From Aphrocallistes beatrix (lineage: Eukaryota; Porifera; Hexactinellida; Sceptrulophora; Aphrocallistidae), in assembly GCA_963281255.1 (NCBI GenBank), contig OY725496.1, positions 744,001 through 808,000 on the forward strand: 64,000 nucleotides of DNA. Reading direction: 5' to 3'. The number at the start of each line of letters is the position of its first letter. Position 1 is the stretch's first letter. The notes below the pieces were generated by a model. The model searched no databases. It had not been told where the DNA came from and was given only the letters and a program-made list of their open reading frames with translations. Shown here one piece after another: positions 19,873 through 30,726 of the stretch. Position numbers and translations under genes: made by a program.

Positions 19873-21132
19873 ATGGCTAGCGCTGAGTTAGTAAGTAAGG
19901 AAGATGACAACCTGAATCAGTTCGATAGAGCTCGTAAAGAAATTCGAGAAAAGTTCGCTGGAGCTCATCATTTGTTACAAGAAAGAGAAGCAGTTTTGTT
20001 AGCAGAAGTACAGGAGTTGGAAGATAAGTTTCATGGAAGAGGAATAGCTGAAGAGATTGAACAACTGTCTCTGTCCAAGGGACAGTTAGAGAATATGAAA
20101 GGCAATATAGTGAAAGAAATTCTCCAGCAAAGTATTGCTCAGATTGATGAGAAGATTTCCAAACTAAAGATTCTCCGCGAAGAAGCGATAGGAATGGGGA
20201 ATGTGGATTTTGAATGGAACTTAGAATTGGAATCTAAATTGGAAACACTGGGGGCAATACGTGTTAATAGCGAGAAGAAGAGTGATAAATTGATCAGTGA
20301 ATACAAGAAGAAAGGAGTTCCGTTAGCAGTATTCGGGAAGCATGATACTTGTATGTCAAAAAGTCCTAGTTTATTCTGCAATCCTGAAGGTATCACTGTG
20401 GATATTGATACAAATAATTTTTACATCTGTGACTACGGAAATGCTCGTGTTCAAGTGTTCGATAGGATGTTTCAATTCCTATTTATGTTCAGTGAGAAAA
20501 TTAATGGTCCATGTGAAATCTGTATTCTCCAAGAAAATGTTTATGTCACTCAAACTATTGGTTGTGCACTTAACATATATTCTCTTCAAGGGAAGTTCTT
20601 AAGCACTGTTGGAAAGGAAGGAGATGAAGAACTTGAATTTTTGGCTCCTAGAGGTGTCGCTGTTTCTACAGAAAGGGGAATAATTTATATTTGTGATTCT
20701 GGTAATAATCGTGTCCACTGTCTCAACTTAGATCTCTCTTTTAATTGTTTCATTTCTGATATTTACTTTGCCATGGATGTTAAACTGACAGCTGAGGAGA
20801 TTGTTGTATTATGCTTTGAAAATCCTTGTATTAGAATCTACAATGCATCTCACCAGCTTTCAAGACAGATGATCAGCAGAGGAGAAGATAGTGCTAATCA
20901 AGTATGGGAAGCGCATCATTTGATTCTAGATTCAGATCTCAACATTATAATGACTGATAGATCCCGTCACTGTGTCTGCATATTCTCCTACACAGGAGCA
21001 CTGATCCATAAGTTTGGGAAGAAAGGAAAAGAGAAAGGAGAATTCATTGAGCCAAGAGGTATAACAATGGATTCCGAAGGACGGATTGTTGTTGTGTCTC
21101 ATAATCCCAAACACTGTATCCAACTTTTCTGA
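19873..21132 (+). CDS. Coiled-coil + NHL beta-propeller protein (copy D)
   Basis: A 419-residue protein. Residues about 15-145 form the same coiled coil as copy A. Residues about 150-419 form the NHL propeller, ending HNPKHCIQLF. The frame is intact and uses the conserved MASAELVSKEDD start with ATGG context and a TATA box 108-114 bp upstream. Differences from copy A cluster in the third and fourth repeats (VGKEGDEELEFLAPRGVAVS against VGNKGNGELEFKDPKGVDVS), while the coiled coil is nearly unchanged. That pattern suits a conserved oligomerising stalk with a varying binding face, but it is inference from a few copies. No RING, B-box, signal peptide or membrane segment. A GTPase pseudogene follows about 1 kb downstream. 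Confidence 0.88.
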   Translation: MASAELVSKEDDNLNQFDRARKEIREKFAGAHHLLQEREAVLLAEVQELEDKFHGRGIAEEIEQLSLSKGQLENMKGNIVKEILQQSIAQIDEKISKLKILREEAIGMGNVDFEWNLELESKLETLGAIRVNSEKKSDKLISEYKKKGVPLAVFGKHDTCMSKSPSLFCNPEGITVDIDTNNFYICDYGNARVQVFDRMFQFLFMFSEKINGPCEICILQENVYVTQTIGCALNIYSLQGKFLSTVGKEGDEELEFLAPRGVAVSTERGIIYICDSGNNRVHCLNLDLSFNCFISDIYFAMDVKLTAEEIVVLCFENPCIRIYNASHQLSRQMISRGEDSANQVWEAHHLILDSDLNIIMTDRSRHCVCIFSYTGALIHKFGKKGKEKGEFIEPRGITMDSEGRIVVVSHNPKHCIQLF

Positions 21133-21924
21133 GTGTTAGGATGGAATTGATTGAACATTTAGCTTAGTATATCATGGACTACATTTTAGTTGATTCTTGG
21201 TAGCTTTAGAATATTTTATATATTTATGATCTATTTTTAGGACATAAATTGTCGTAAAAAAAAGCACATGCTATTAGTGCTGCTCGAAACGCGAACAAAA
21301 ACTACAGTGTCTAATGCATTCCAGCTCGATCAGCGTGCCACAATTGAGTTTATTGACACAATTATAACTAAATCGCGTTCTATAAGTTCTTTAAGTCGTT
21401 TCAAATGAATTTACATTTTATATCATGAGGTCATTTATGATAATACATGCCCACTTGAATCATGCTAAAACCAGGGATGCGGCGTTGAAATTCGTTGATA
21501 TTGCAGGACCCGCATCGAAAAATTATATTCCATGCAATGGGGCATAACGGAGAAATATCATGTTAAAAGAGACATTTTACGAATTCACTCAATAAAAGTG
21601 AAAAAAAGTGGGACGTCAAGCCAAAAACGGAATGACTCGATGGACCAATCCTCATCCCGAATCTACGTTAATTAAGTGTGCGCCATATTGGGGTGAGGCA
21701 TTGTCCATGTAGCGCACTCTCGCTCTGCCTCTGTTCTTGTATTACAGCAATTTTGGTATTTGACATTGTTTTGCCAATACCATAGATGCCAAGTTTGAGT
21801 GAGTCCAATGAGGGTCACCTAAGTCACTAGGTACACCATAACTACCAAGCTTATGATTCTGGGAACTCCCAGGTTTGGTATGGGTAGTACTTGAAATGTG
21901 TCTGGCTAGACTATGGAAAAATTA

Positions 21925-22091
21925 CAATTGAAACCGGTTTCCTTACTATTTCTTTACAGGTTCAAACAGTAAGAAAAAAACGATGGAAATTAATATAGAT
22001 TTGGAATTTTTTACATTATTAAGATTCTGAAATAGTAAGAAAAAACCGATAAGGAAAATAAACCGGAATGAGAAAAAAACGGTTTTGACTG
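21925..22091. mobile_element. Complete 167-bp mariner-like MITE
   Basis: Ends CAATTGAAACCGGTTTCC and AACGGTTTTGACTG, with TA at 21923-21924 and 22092-22093. Copy C (about 15640) has the empty site. Interior variants of GTAAGAAAAAAC face each other as inverted repeats. Confidence 0.7.
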
Positions 22092-22162
22092 TACTATAAA
22101 CTCAGATCTACATCTAGATTGTTGTACTATTCTTTTGAACTCTAATTCAAATATCTACAAAA

Positions 22163-22536
22163 ATGGAGAATATGAAAATGGTAGTAATTAGGGATGGAGC
22201 TGCAGGGAAGTCTTGCCTACTAATCTCATATACAACCAATGCTTTTCCTGATGACTGTGTCCCTACAGTGTACTACTCTGCTAATATTATGTTCCATGGG
22301 AAACCAATTTACTTTCTTTGATACAGCTGGGCAAGAAGACTATGATCGTTTGAAGGCTCTCTCCTACCCACGAACTGACGTGTTCTTCATCTGCTATGAC
22401 GTATCTCGAAAAAGCAGTTTTGAGAATATTATCAGCAAATGGATAACAGAGATAGTTCATCACTGCCCCAAAACGCCTTATCTGATCGTAGCCTCGAGAG
22501 CGATTTACGTACTAGACAAAACTATCAAGCGGACAG
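22163..22536 (+). pseudogene. Rac/Rho-type GTPase pseudogene, copy D (first exon)
   Basis: The start is still readable (P-loop [11 protein letters not shown], preceded by VVIR where other copies have a G or V). A frame continues from about 22310 as [40 protein letters not shown] and KTPYLIV. Bases are missing between YTTNAF and the G3 motif, and again in the LKSDLR region (VASRAIYV). The donor GGACAG|GTATGTTT is kept. No second exon is found downstream: only half of the palindrome that precedes it elsewhere remains (23873-23945). Confidence 0.75.
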
Positions 22537-22549
22537 GTATGTTTTAATA

Positions 22550-22893
22550 CCGGGTGACCAATAAGTTCTGTTACAAGCTTGATTGAGTATATAATTTCTT
22601 ATACTCAAACGATCTTAGTTATTATGGTCTTTAGTGATCGTGATTCGAATGTAGACAATTTATACAGAAGCAGCGGGACCTGATTTGTGATTTTCGCTGC
22701 GTGCCAGGACACATTTTTTATTCACCAAACTCACCATACAAAACGCAATTCTATGTCTCAGACTCGAAAAATCTTTTTAAATCGTTGAAAATATTCGAAT
22801 TACAATCTCTAAAGACCATAATAACTAAGACTGTTTGAGTATAAGAAATTATATACCTAATGAAGCTTGTAACAGAACTTATTGGTCACCCGG
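22550..22893. mobile_element. Mariner-type MITE, CCGGGTGACCAATAAG ends
   Basis: 344 bp with inverted ends CCGGGTGACCAATAAGTTCT and its complement, flanked by TA (22548-22549 and 22894-22895). Relatives lie at 47213 and 58564. It sits 13 bp after the splice donor of GTPase copy D and is absent from copies A-C. Confidence 0.8.
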
Positions 22894-22902
22894 TATTCCG
22901 TA

Positions 22903-23945
22903 AAACTTCGTTAATATGAACACGGATAATGCGAAACTCCGGATAATACGAAGAGGTAGTTTATCCCTAGGGAGGAAAATCAAGTAGATCACTTCGGTTA
23001 ATATGAAGGGGAGAATGGAGGAGCTGCATTTGTCCGAATTGTCAATTTGTCATTTGTCCCAATTATCGAGGTGTCGTTTGCGCACGCACTAATAAAAATT
23101 CGTAAAATAATCAGAAAATTGATTTGGACAAATGCGGAACTTACAAAAATTGATGCGAAATTCGGACAAACGCATGCACCCCAATATTAATTCCAGATAA
23201 TTGGAACGAATTACAACCGCCCCCTGGTGTTCATATTAACGACAGGCTTCTCAACTCTCACGATCTCGTCGTGTCACACGATTCGTGAAAATGTCACGAT
23301 CTCACGACAGACCCCACAAATCTCACGATTTGCCTCAAAATATCACGATGGTTCTATTAAATTTCACGATTTACGAACTCTCGCAGTTTGAGAGTCTTGC
23401 TTGTGTCCTATAAGAACGATTAATATAATGTCCTACGATAGAATTGTGAGGTTCGTTTAGATTTATTATTGTCTCATGACGGGATCGTGAGATTTACGAA
23501 ATCTCACGATTTCAACCCCTCACAGGTTGAGAGCTCTGTTACGAGGTTCTACTGAACAAGTTTAGACCTTTTTTTAGTGAGATTATTTTATTGTTTATTA
23601 TCCCAGGGTTGGCAGGATATGTTCATGTGGTAGAAGCCATAATGCATACATGCCAACCATCCTGCTTTTAAAGTGATATCCCGCTTTTCCACTCTCCATT
23701 GAGATAATTTTGACGAATGTCCCATTTTTACATTAAATCTCCCCATTATGTCCCCCTTTTTTGGATTCCGTGGATATTACTTTTCTATTGCATCCCGCCA
23801 TGTCCCGCGAAATTCAACGCCGCGTCCCGCCTTTATCATGGCTCAGGTTGGCATGTATGATAGTTGTAAATACCGTCCTGTCCAAAATCAACTGTAGAAT
23901 CTTATGATGGATAATAGATCCACTATAATAGTCTAATGTTCTTAA
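22903..23945. repeat. Remains of the GTPase-D intron, all mobile elements
   Basis: In order: a pogo-like copy (to about 23250), the TCACGA segment (to about 23540), the CATACATGCC repeat (about 23647-23860), and the left half of the 154-bp palindrome (23873-23945). It then breaks off where the second exon would start. The order is the same as in copies B and C. Confidence 0.55.
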
Positions 23946-24032
23946 GGTAGTGTTGGCCCCTGAATACATTGTTGATGATAGTAATTCAAAATATAACTTA
24001 ACAAAGGGAAGACATGCTCGGATAGTATATAC

Positions 24033-24200
24033 CAGTGGTCTTCAAACTTTTTCCAAGCATACCCCCGGACAATTTTTGAACTTTCTGTGTACCTCCAACA
24101 GTTAACTCATGCTATTATTAATAATATGTTGAGATATAAAATTTTGAGAGCCAGCGTACCCCCATGAGAAGCCTAGCGTACCCCGGTTTGAATACCACTG
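24033..24200. mobile_element. hAT-like MITE
   Basis: Ends CAGTGGTCTTCAAAC and GTTTGAATACCACTG are inverted, and ACCCCC/GGGGTA pairing continues inside. CAGTGGT..TCAAAC ends are typical of hAT elements. The 8-bp flanks (GTATATAC and GTATCACT) match only in part. Confidence 0.65.
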
Positions 24201-24531
24201 GTATCACTATAGGTTGGATCAGGGTTTCTTTCAGATTTAGGAAAGGGGCCCGTGTATGCTCTCGCCAGCTTTGTCCTTTCCATACATGCCAACTTGAGCG
24301 ATGACAAAAGCGGGTCACAAAAGAAAAGTTTAATACATAGAATTAAAAAAAGTGGGACATAATGGGAAAACTTCATATAAAAGCGGGACACTCATGAAAA
24401 TTAGCTCAATTTTGTATTTTTATTCATATTTCAATGGAATTAATTGGAAAGTCGATTGAAAGAGGTGAGCGAACCTTAATCCAAAATTTCAAAAAATCAC
24501 AGGAAACCGTTTTTTACTATATTGGATAAAA

Positions 24532-24680
24532 ATTTTGGTGGGCTGAGCTTTCGTACCTGGAATTTTCTTCAGCGAAATACTCGTCGAGTGGTGAAACTTT
24601 CAAGTGTTTAAGTTTCACCGCTGTATTCCGCTAACGAAAATACCATGGACGAAAGTTCAGTCCATCAAATTTTTATCCAA
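24532..24680. repeat. 149-bp foldback
   Basis: TTGGATAAAAATTTTGGTGG on the left is matched by the complement of TTGGATAAAAATTTGATGG on the right, and CTTTCGT...ACGAAAG continues inward to GTGAAACTT/AAGTTTCAC. It is probably a miniature element. The flanking DNA to 25010 shows no gene. Confidence 0.5.
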
Positions 24681-25009
24681 CTGTAGATTTTTACTGGATA
24701 TTTTGTATTGGCTATTCCGTCATGAGTACTTTGAAAATCAACCAGAGTCGAGACTATCCAAAATATAATTGTTGATTTCAGATTTTCATATTCAATTTAG
24801 TTGAAATTTAAACCTATCATGTCATATCCTTCAAAATTGAATGATTCACAATCATATTTCATTTTAATGGATTAATTATGTTAAATTATCTCATTATACA
24901 TATATGTGACCGTTAAAACGTCAAATCTTATTATGTAAAATAGCTGAAAATTTCAGGCAGTATGCACAATTACTGATGGAAAATACCTGGAATTCTCAAA
25001 TATTATACA

Positions 25010-25227
25010 TAATATTAAAACTCGATTATATATATATATATACAGTCGACTCCGCTTAATTGGGTCACTGTTTAATTGGGTCTACCGTTTAATTGAGCCA
25101 CTTTTGGTAGGACCAGAATAGCTCTCACAAATAGAAGCCAATACAAAATATTTTCTGTTAATAGGGTTCTCCGCTTAATCGGGGCAAAAACTCCTCTGAC
25201 CGATGTGACCCTATTAAGCGGAGTCGA

Positions 25228-25274
<47 letters not shown>

Positions 25275-25640
25275 ACGAATTGATTGAAGAAGCTACCGGG
25301 CACAGAAAGCTGATTTTTGGAATGTGGGTATCTTTTGGCTATGGCTCCATTAAGTCTTGACCTCAGACAAAAAGCCGAATCATCATGGAATTATGACGTC
25401 ATTATCACCTTTTTTTATAATTAGAAATTTCAGTTTTTCGACTATAACTCAGCCATTTTAGGTGATAGAAGGCTGAGATTTTAATAGAATGTGTATATTA
25501 ATATACCTCACATATGATGCAACTATCATAAAATATGATGACTCGATATCAATTATAACAGTAGGACAGGCGTATTTAGGGATGTTATCTCCCTTATAAT
25601 TAATCAATGCGACTGGAAAATTCGTTGGTATCGTATCTAA
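25010..25640 (+). mobile_element. F1 repeat copy interrupted by a pogo-like MITE
   Basis: ATTAAAACTCGATTATATAT starts it. The TA run holds the inserted MITE, then GTAACGAATTGATTGAAGAA resumes. The terminal GC-rich hairpin is missing; the copy fades after CTTATAATTAATCAATG. Confidence 0.6.
25043..25230. mobile_element. Pogo/Tigger-like MITE (CAGTCGACTCCGCTTAAT)
   Basis: 188 bp with ends CAGTCGACTCCGCTTAATTG and ATTAAGCGGAGTCGACTG, inserted in a TA microsatellite with TA on both sides. Sister copies are at 42764-42945 and 46041-46199. Confidence 0.8.
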
Positions 25641-25914
25641 TGCATAAATATGAATATAACCGGCATCCCGCTGTATTTCCATTTTCGGATAATTTCGTGT
25701 TATAGCGACTGAAAATCAAGACATCTACAGACAGTACAAGCTTGAACATAAGCTATAGCTTTAGTGCAAAATCCCTTGATTACATTATCATGTGCCTAAA
25801 ATGCCATAATGTCACGTGACTACTTTAATTCTCCACCTCTAAAGCCTCATTGACACCAATAATTCTGGGGACAGATCGGTCAGTCCCCAGATATTTTCCC
25901 AAACTTGGCACATA

Positions 25915-26255
25915 TATCTTATATATTAAAATGCTAGGATTTTTTGGGTTTTTTTGTTTGTTTTCCGAATTGATTGAAGAATTGGCAAGTCGTAGAGATA
26001 CGAACATTGCTATGTAGGTGTCAAAAGATGAATCTATGATCATATTCGAAAATCTAAGCGAAATGTTCACACCTCTGCAAAAAAAATGAAAAACAATTTT
26101 TCGCACCTTTACTATACAATACTATGTACGGCTTCACTCTAACAATAGAAATCTTTTACTACACTTTTGTAGGCCGTCATTGTTATTAATACTTCAAAGC
26201 AATAACTGATTGTGTCTTAGTTGAAGTATAATATTTATATTCAAGTCCCACCCTA
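25915..26255 (+). mobile_element. F2 repeat, 5' part
   Basis: Begins TCTTATATATTAAAATGCTA, then TTCCGAATTGATTGAAGAAT and the CACACCTCTGC segment. It stops near AAGTATAATATTTATATTCA before the NHL-E remnant, without the terminal hairpin. Confidence 0.55.
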
Positions 26256-26273
26256 TCCTTCCTTCAGACCCAG

Positions 26274-27104
26274 ATAGAGCAGTTCGGGGAGGTAGTCCAG
26301 CTGGAAGCACCGCAATACTCTCAAAAGCAACAACCCATCCTAACCGTTGGGACGAAAAGGAAAGGCGATAAGTAGCTTAATGGTATGGGACTGTCGACGA
26401 AGCGAATGAGAATGTGTACATATAACGGATTATAGGAACAGTCGTGTTCAGGTCCTGTCCTTCCAAGGAGAGTTCCTCACTTTCTCACTTTGGAGAGGAA
26501 GTACTATCCGGTCCTTGGGGAATATCAGTCACTCATGATTACATCTTTGTTACAGATTATTGCTATCACACGCTATTCCAGTTCTGTGAGAATAGCCACC
26601 AACTACTCAACAGAGCTGGTGGTGAAGGGAGTAATGAAGGACAGCTGCATTATCCACGAGGATTAAGTGTGGACTGGAATGGAGACGTGTTTGTAGCTGA
26701 CGAATCGAACGACAGAGTATCCGTGTTCTCTAACCTCCTACACTACAAACACTCAACCGGACAAAGATCACTATCTAAACCGCAAGACGTGAAACTAACG
26801 ACAGATAAAGTGGTGATACTAGACAGGAGTCCCAACTGTATTCTTCTCCAAGAAGTGGAGACCTACTTACCTCCTGCGTGTCTCAGGATTGGGATGTTTG
26901 GTATGGTATCCTTATTTCTTCTGTCTGGACTGTGAGCAGAATATCCTCGTTGGTGATTGTGGACACAATGCCATCAAGATACTCTCAAACTCCGGGGAGC
27001 TCCTCCACACTATTGTTAGGGAATGGAAAGGAGAATTCATGTTTCCATGTGATATTGCCATTTCTAATTCTGGCATTTTGTTTGTATTATCTGACCACAC
27101 CTAA
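26274..27104 (+). pseudogene. NHL protein E, frameshifted remnant
   Basis: The reading starts with the linker seen before NHL domains (QPILTVGTKRKGD), then DYRNSRVQVLSFQGEFL, LSGPWGISVTHDYIFVTDY, HYPRGLSVDWNGDVFVADES, and ends CEQNILVGDCGHNAIKIL and GILFVLSD. Stops and shifts occur near 26370, near 26405, at about 26466 (a 5-bp insertion relative to copy F) and at about 26835. It resembles a TRIM-type linker plus propeller. No RING, B-box or promoter was found upstream, where the F2 repeat ends. It has the same layout as copy F on the opposite strand at 48919-49636. Confidence 0.75.
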
Positions 27105-27129
27105 TTATTCTAAAATGTTTGTTTAGTTG

Positions 27130-28374
27130 TTTCTTAATTTTCTTTTACAGTATTATCTAATTTTAGAACTGATGAAATTCACTTTATTTGAATATTGTAT
27201 TTGGTGTTGAGAGTGTCCCATTAGTTGTGACACAGTGGTTAGAGGGACATGAGTAATACGCGTATCGCCCTACTATTACTTGCATTATTATTATTATCTT
27301 GTATTCAGTCGCGTCGGGAGGAGGGTCCACAGTGGCATGAAACCTCATTTTGGCGGTATTGACACTTTTTGTTGATGATAAGGTATAAAAAAGTATTATT
27401 GACCTATAGGTTATCGAACCTATTAATTCGATTGAGATGTTCAGAAATTTTGTAAGGCTTCAGATTCGCAAAGTATGACGTCATCGCAGTTATGCTACAA
27501 TTTGCAAAATATTTGTAAATTAAAATATATCCAAGATAATGATATGTTTAATCATCTTCTGGTAAGATAAGTTAATTTACAAGTCACTTATATCTTCAAT
27601 TAAACACGCTAGCGCCTGAGACTGATTTTTTTACCCTTAATTAAATAAGAGGGTCACTCTGACACAGCAATCGGGTAAACATCCTTAATGTTATCTTCAA
27701 GGCTGAACTTGTGAGGATTAACTTACTACTCGCTTCAAGACTTTTTCCGATAATTGTACTAACTCTAAATCCATTATTGAATCTTGAAATTATGTCAGGT
27801 GCGTTAGCTAGTCTTATAATTTCCGATTGCTAATCAACCATAAAATAAAATTTGAAATTTTACCTATTTATTTTTGAAGGATTTAACGGCGGTCGATTGG
27901 AAAAACATTCAAATGGTTATTAGGGTAAAGTTGGGTAGAGCTGGAAATCATTTTATTTATTCGAAATCGACTACTCAAAAATAAAATATCAAAGTTTCAA
28001 CTCGCAACAATAGGCAAAATTAGTACTGGTAAGTACTTTAAGAGATGATGAAAAAAAATGAATTCATAAAAATTACAATGGTTTCATACTAAAATTATTT
28101 GCATCCCACTGTATATTATTGTTTATTTATGTATTGCATCTTAAAGAGCTCAAAATAGTGCATAATTGATAGCCCATAATCATGCCTGGACTCAATTTTC
28201 GTTGAATAGGAATTTGAATTCCAAACTCAGCTTTTGAACACTAAGAATTTCTAATTTTATCTATTGTGGTTACCTGACTTTGGAATGCCAAAATTAAAGA
28301 ATAAGACTGTCTAAAGCAAATAGTTTTGATGAATTTCTGGGTTCTCATATTATTAGAATATGGTAAACAGCTTT
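27130..28374. other. Gene-free stretch
   Basis: AT-rich, with no convincing frame on either strand and no repeat I can place. A decayed repeat cannot be excluded. Confidence 0.4.
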
Positions 28375-28378
28375 TTAA

Positions 28379-28483
28379 CCCTACTTGGACTTGGGGTACA
28401 AAGTATAAATAGAAAAATCCCACTTTCATTTTCACTTTCAATTAACTTTCACTTTCACTTCAACATTCCGAGTCCAAGTAGGG
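28379..28483. mobile_element. piggyBac-like MITE with TTAA duplication
   Basis: 105 bp with ends CCCTACTTGGACTTGG and CCGAGTCCAAGTAGGG, flanked by TTAA on both sides (28375-28378 and 28484-28487). TTAA targets and CCC..GGG ends are the piggyBac signature. The interior has TTTCATTTTCACTTTCAATT repeats. No coding capacity. Confidence 0.75.
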
Positions 28484-28487
28484 TTAA

Positions 28488-29286
28488 TTAAACAAATTGA
28501 AGAGTATGAAATTTAATGCTAATGCAAACCATCGTGCCATTGTGGGGTCCTGGGGCCTAAGACTACGTAAACCTGCAAAACTGAAATCACTGCAATATAG
28601 TTTCTAATACTTAATGATCACAAAATCTGTCTTTGTTACAAGTATTTTTTAAAAAAAATCGCGGAGCCTATGCACTTAGATCTCCTTATTGGCTCGCTCA
28701 GGAGTCATTATTTACCAATCTTTAATAAAGAATTGTAGAGCATACCCATCCTGTGGAATATTCCTATCCAGTAATCAGAGCGGAGTTAATTTATATTTCT
28801 AGAACGTCAAAATTAGAATAATCTGGGAAATTTTTGAAACAAATGTTATCTGCTTCCACGAGCTTTAACTCTGGACCCCACTGTGGGGCTTATAGCGCCC
28901 CTCATCCTCCCAACTGGTTGCTGAGCCCCAACAAGAGGAAATCCTGGCTACACCACTGACATTAATTGTTTACTGTATGTTTGGCCGACCATTAACCAAT
29001 TTATCTACCAAAATATACAGCTTACCCATTCTGCAGGGTTATGCCCACCAGTGTTCCTTCTAAGGAATCCGGGGATAGCCCCCGGAGTTTTGACCTCTTT
29101 AGACCCACCCCCGGAAAATTTAGCTTTTTGTGCGGGTCCTGTCACGAAAAAAATGGTCCGGGGGGACCAATTTTGGCGACCATATCTGGTCCCCCGGACC
29201 ATTTTTTAAATAATTATTCAATGTGACCCCAGGAGCCCACAAAGTGTCCGCCAGCCGCGCAGCGCAAGCAAGCGAAGCGCGCTTGT
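28488..29286. repeat. Gene-free stretch with repeat fragments
   Basis: 28488-29040 holds nothing I can place. 29046-29210 has CAGTGTTCCTTCTAAGGAAT followed by GGTCC-rich inverted segments (ATGGTCCGGGGGGACCAATT), related to 59470-59590 and 59930-59970. 29222-29286 is only the 3' tail of F1: the GC-rich end and GCGCGCTTGT. Confidence 0.45.
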
Positions 29287-29301
29287 ATATATATAAATAT
29301 T

Positions 29302-29390
29302 TGGTTAACCGAATTATTTGGTCAACAGAATAATTTGGTCAACCAAATAAGTTGGTCAACCGAATATTTGGTCAACCAAATATTACGGTG
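29302..29390. repeat. Short tandem repeat TTGGTCAACCGAATAA
   Basis: About five copies of a 16-17 bp unit, with alternating AACCGAAT, AACAGAAT and AACCAAAT, partly self-complementary (TTGGTCAACCAA). Confidence 0.55.
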
Positions 29391-29442
29391 TCTGTTACAG
29401 TTTTATTACGTTTCACTCCACGAATAGACCCACTTTATCCTT

Positions 29443-29727
29443 ACTATTAAAACTCGATTAATCTATATATATATATCTGTAACGAATTGATTGAAGAAAC
29501 TGCCCGGCGCAGAAAGCTGATTTTTGGCATGTGGGAGTCTTTTGGCAATGGCTCCAGTAAGTTCTGAGCTCATAGTAGAATGTCGACTCATCATGGAATT
29601 ATGACGTCATTGTCACATTTTGTCCCTTATAATTAACCAATGAGATCCCAGGCGACTGAAGGGAGCCTCCGGCGGACACTTTGTGTCCGCCAGCCGCGCA
29701 GCGCAAGCAAGCGAAGCGCGCTTGTAT
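29443..29727 (+). mobile_element. F1 repeat, internally deleted
   Basis: It has both ends (CCTTACTATTAAAACTCG and GGCGGACACTTTGTGTCCGCC + GCGCGCTTGT), but about 260 bp of the middle is missing between TTGTCACATTT and GTCCCTTATAATTAACC. Confidence 0.65.
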
Positions 29728-29794
29728 TTGTTATGATGAAAAATAGTAAGGATTTCAAATACTTTTTTTCGATTGGAATATGTACACACACATC

Positions 29795-30165
29795 TATATG
29801 ATAGATTTCAAATATCACATTTCATGTCCAACGAATCACCTAATGGAACTGCACTAATAGTCTGTCGACTGTCAAATTTCTAAGGTGTGAAAAAAAAAAA
29901 TATATATATATAATACTAGGGCTGTGCTTCCCAACCTTTTTCTTTTTGGGGCACACTTGAATATAATTACTTTTTCATGTCACACCTGCATATGTTATAT
30001 CAAAGGATTATCTAGAAGCGCGAGACGCTCCTTAGGTGCATGATTTTAAGCCAAAGAGCGTTCAAGAGCATAAAACTTTGAATATAACACAATTTACACT
30101 ACAATATTTCCAATGGGTTATTTAGGTAGATATGTATTTAGAAAAATGATTCATTATTAGTTTAA
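29795..30165 (+). repeat. Left arm of an inverted duplication around NHL-G
   Basis: This segment (GATTTCAAATATCACATTTC ... TTAGAAAAATGATTCATTAT) recurs inverted at 33087-33560. It contains part of a hAT-like element (CTGTGCTTCCCAACC) plus flanking DNA on the outer side, so it is a segmental copy and not two independent insertions. Confidence 0.6.
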
Positions 30166-30196
30166 AACATTAATGTGCGTATTTATATATACATAT

Positions 30197-30487
30197 GATT
30201 TTATTGAAGAAACTGCCACGCACGAAAAACTGATTTTTGGCATGTGGGAATCATTTGGCTATGGCAAGTTCTGACCACAGACGAAATTGTCAACTCATCA
30301 TGGAATAATGACCTCATTGTCATATTTTTATATTTAGAAATTTCAGTTTTTCGGCTTTAACTCTAAGCCATTTTAGGTGAAGGAAGGCTAAAATTTTAGT
30401 AGAATGTGTATATTAATATATCTCCCCTCCGGTGGACACAAAGTGTCCGCCTGCCGCGGTTCGCAAGCAAGCGAAGCGTGCTTGTCT
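30197..30487 (+). mobile_element. F1 repeat, partial copy
   Basis: Starts within ATTGAAGAAACTGCCACGCA and ends with the hairpin GGTGGACAC/GTGTCCGCC and GCGTGCTTGT. Internally shortened. Confidence 0.55.
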
Positions 30488-30726
30488 CCTATAAAAGGAG
30501 CTCCACAAAAACCCTAGTACTTTAATAAATAAGATAGATAAGAAAGGCTATTGTCAATGAATTATCATTTGTACACTCAGATACATTCTGATTGAGTCTC
30601 TAAGGCTAGTATTCCTGAACCCTCCGAATATCCCCAATTGTTTTTCCTAGAGTTAAGTAGTGAATAAGAAAACATGTTCAATTCGTTAAGATATGCGCAT
30701 AATTATCACACAAATAGAAGTAACAT

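Noticed and set aside
29225-29286. GC-rich repeated tail considered as a CRISPR-like or bacterial repeat
   Set aside because: Copies are dispersed, in both orientations, and always at the end of F1 or F2; there are no regularly spaced spacers.
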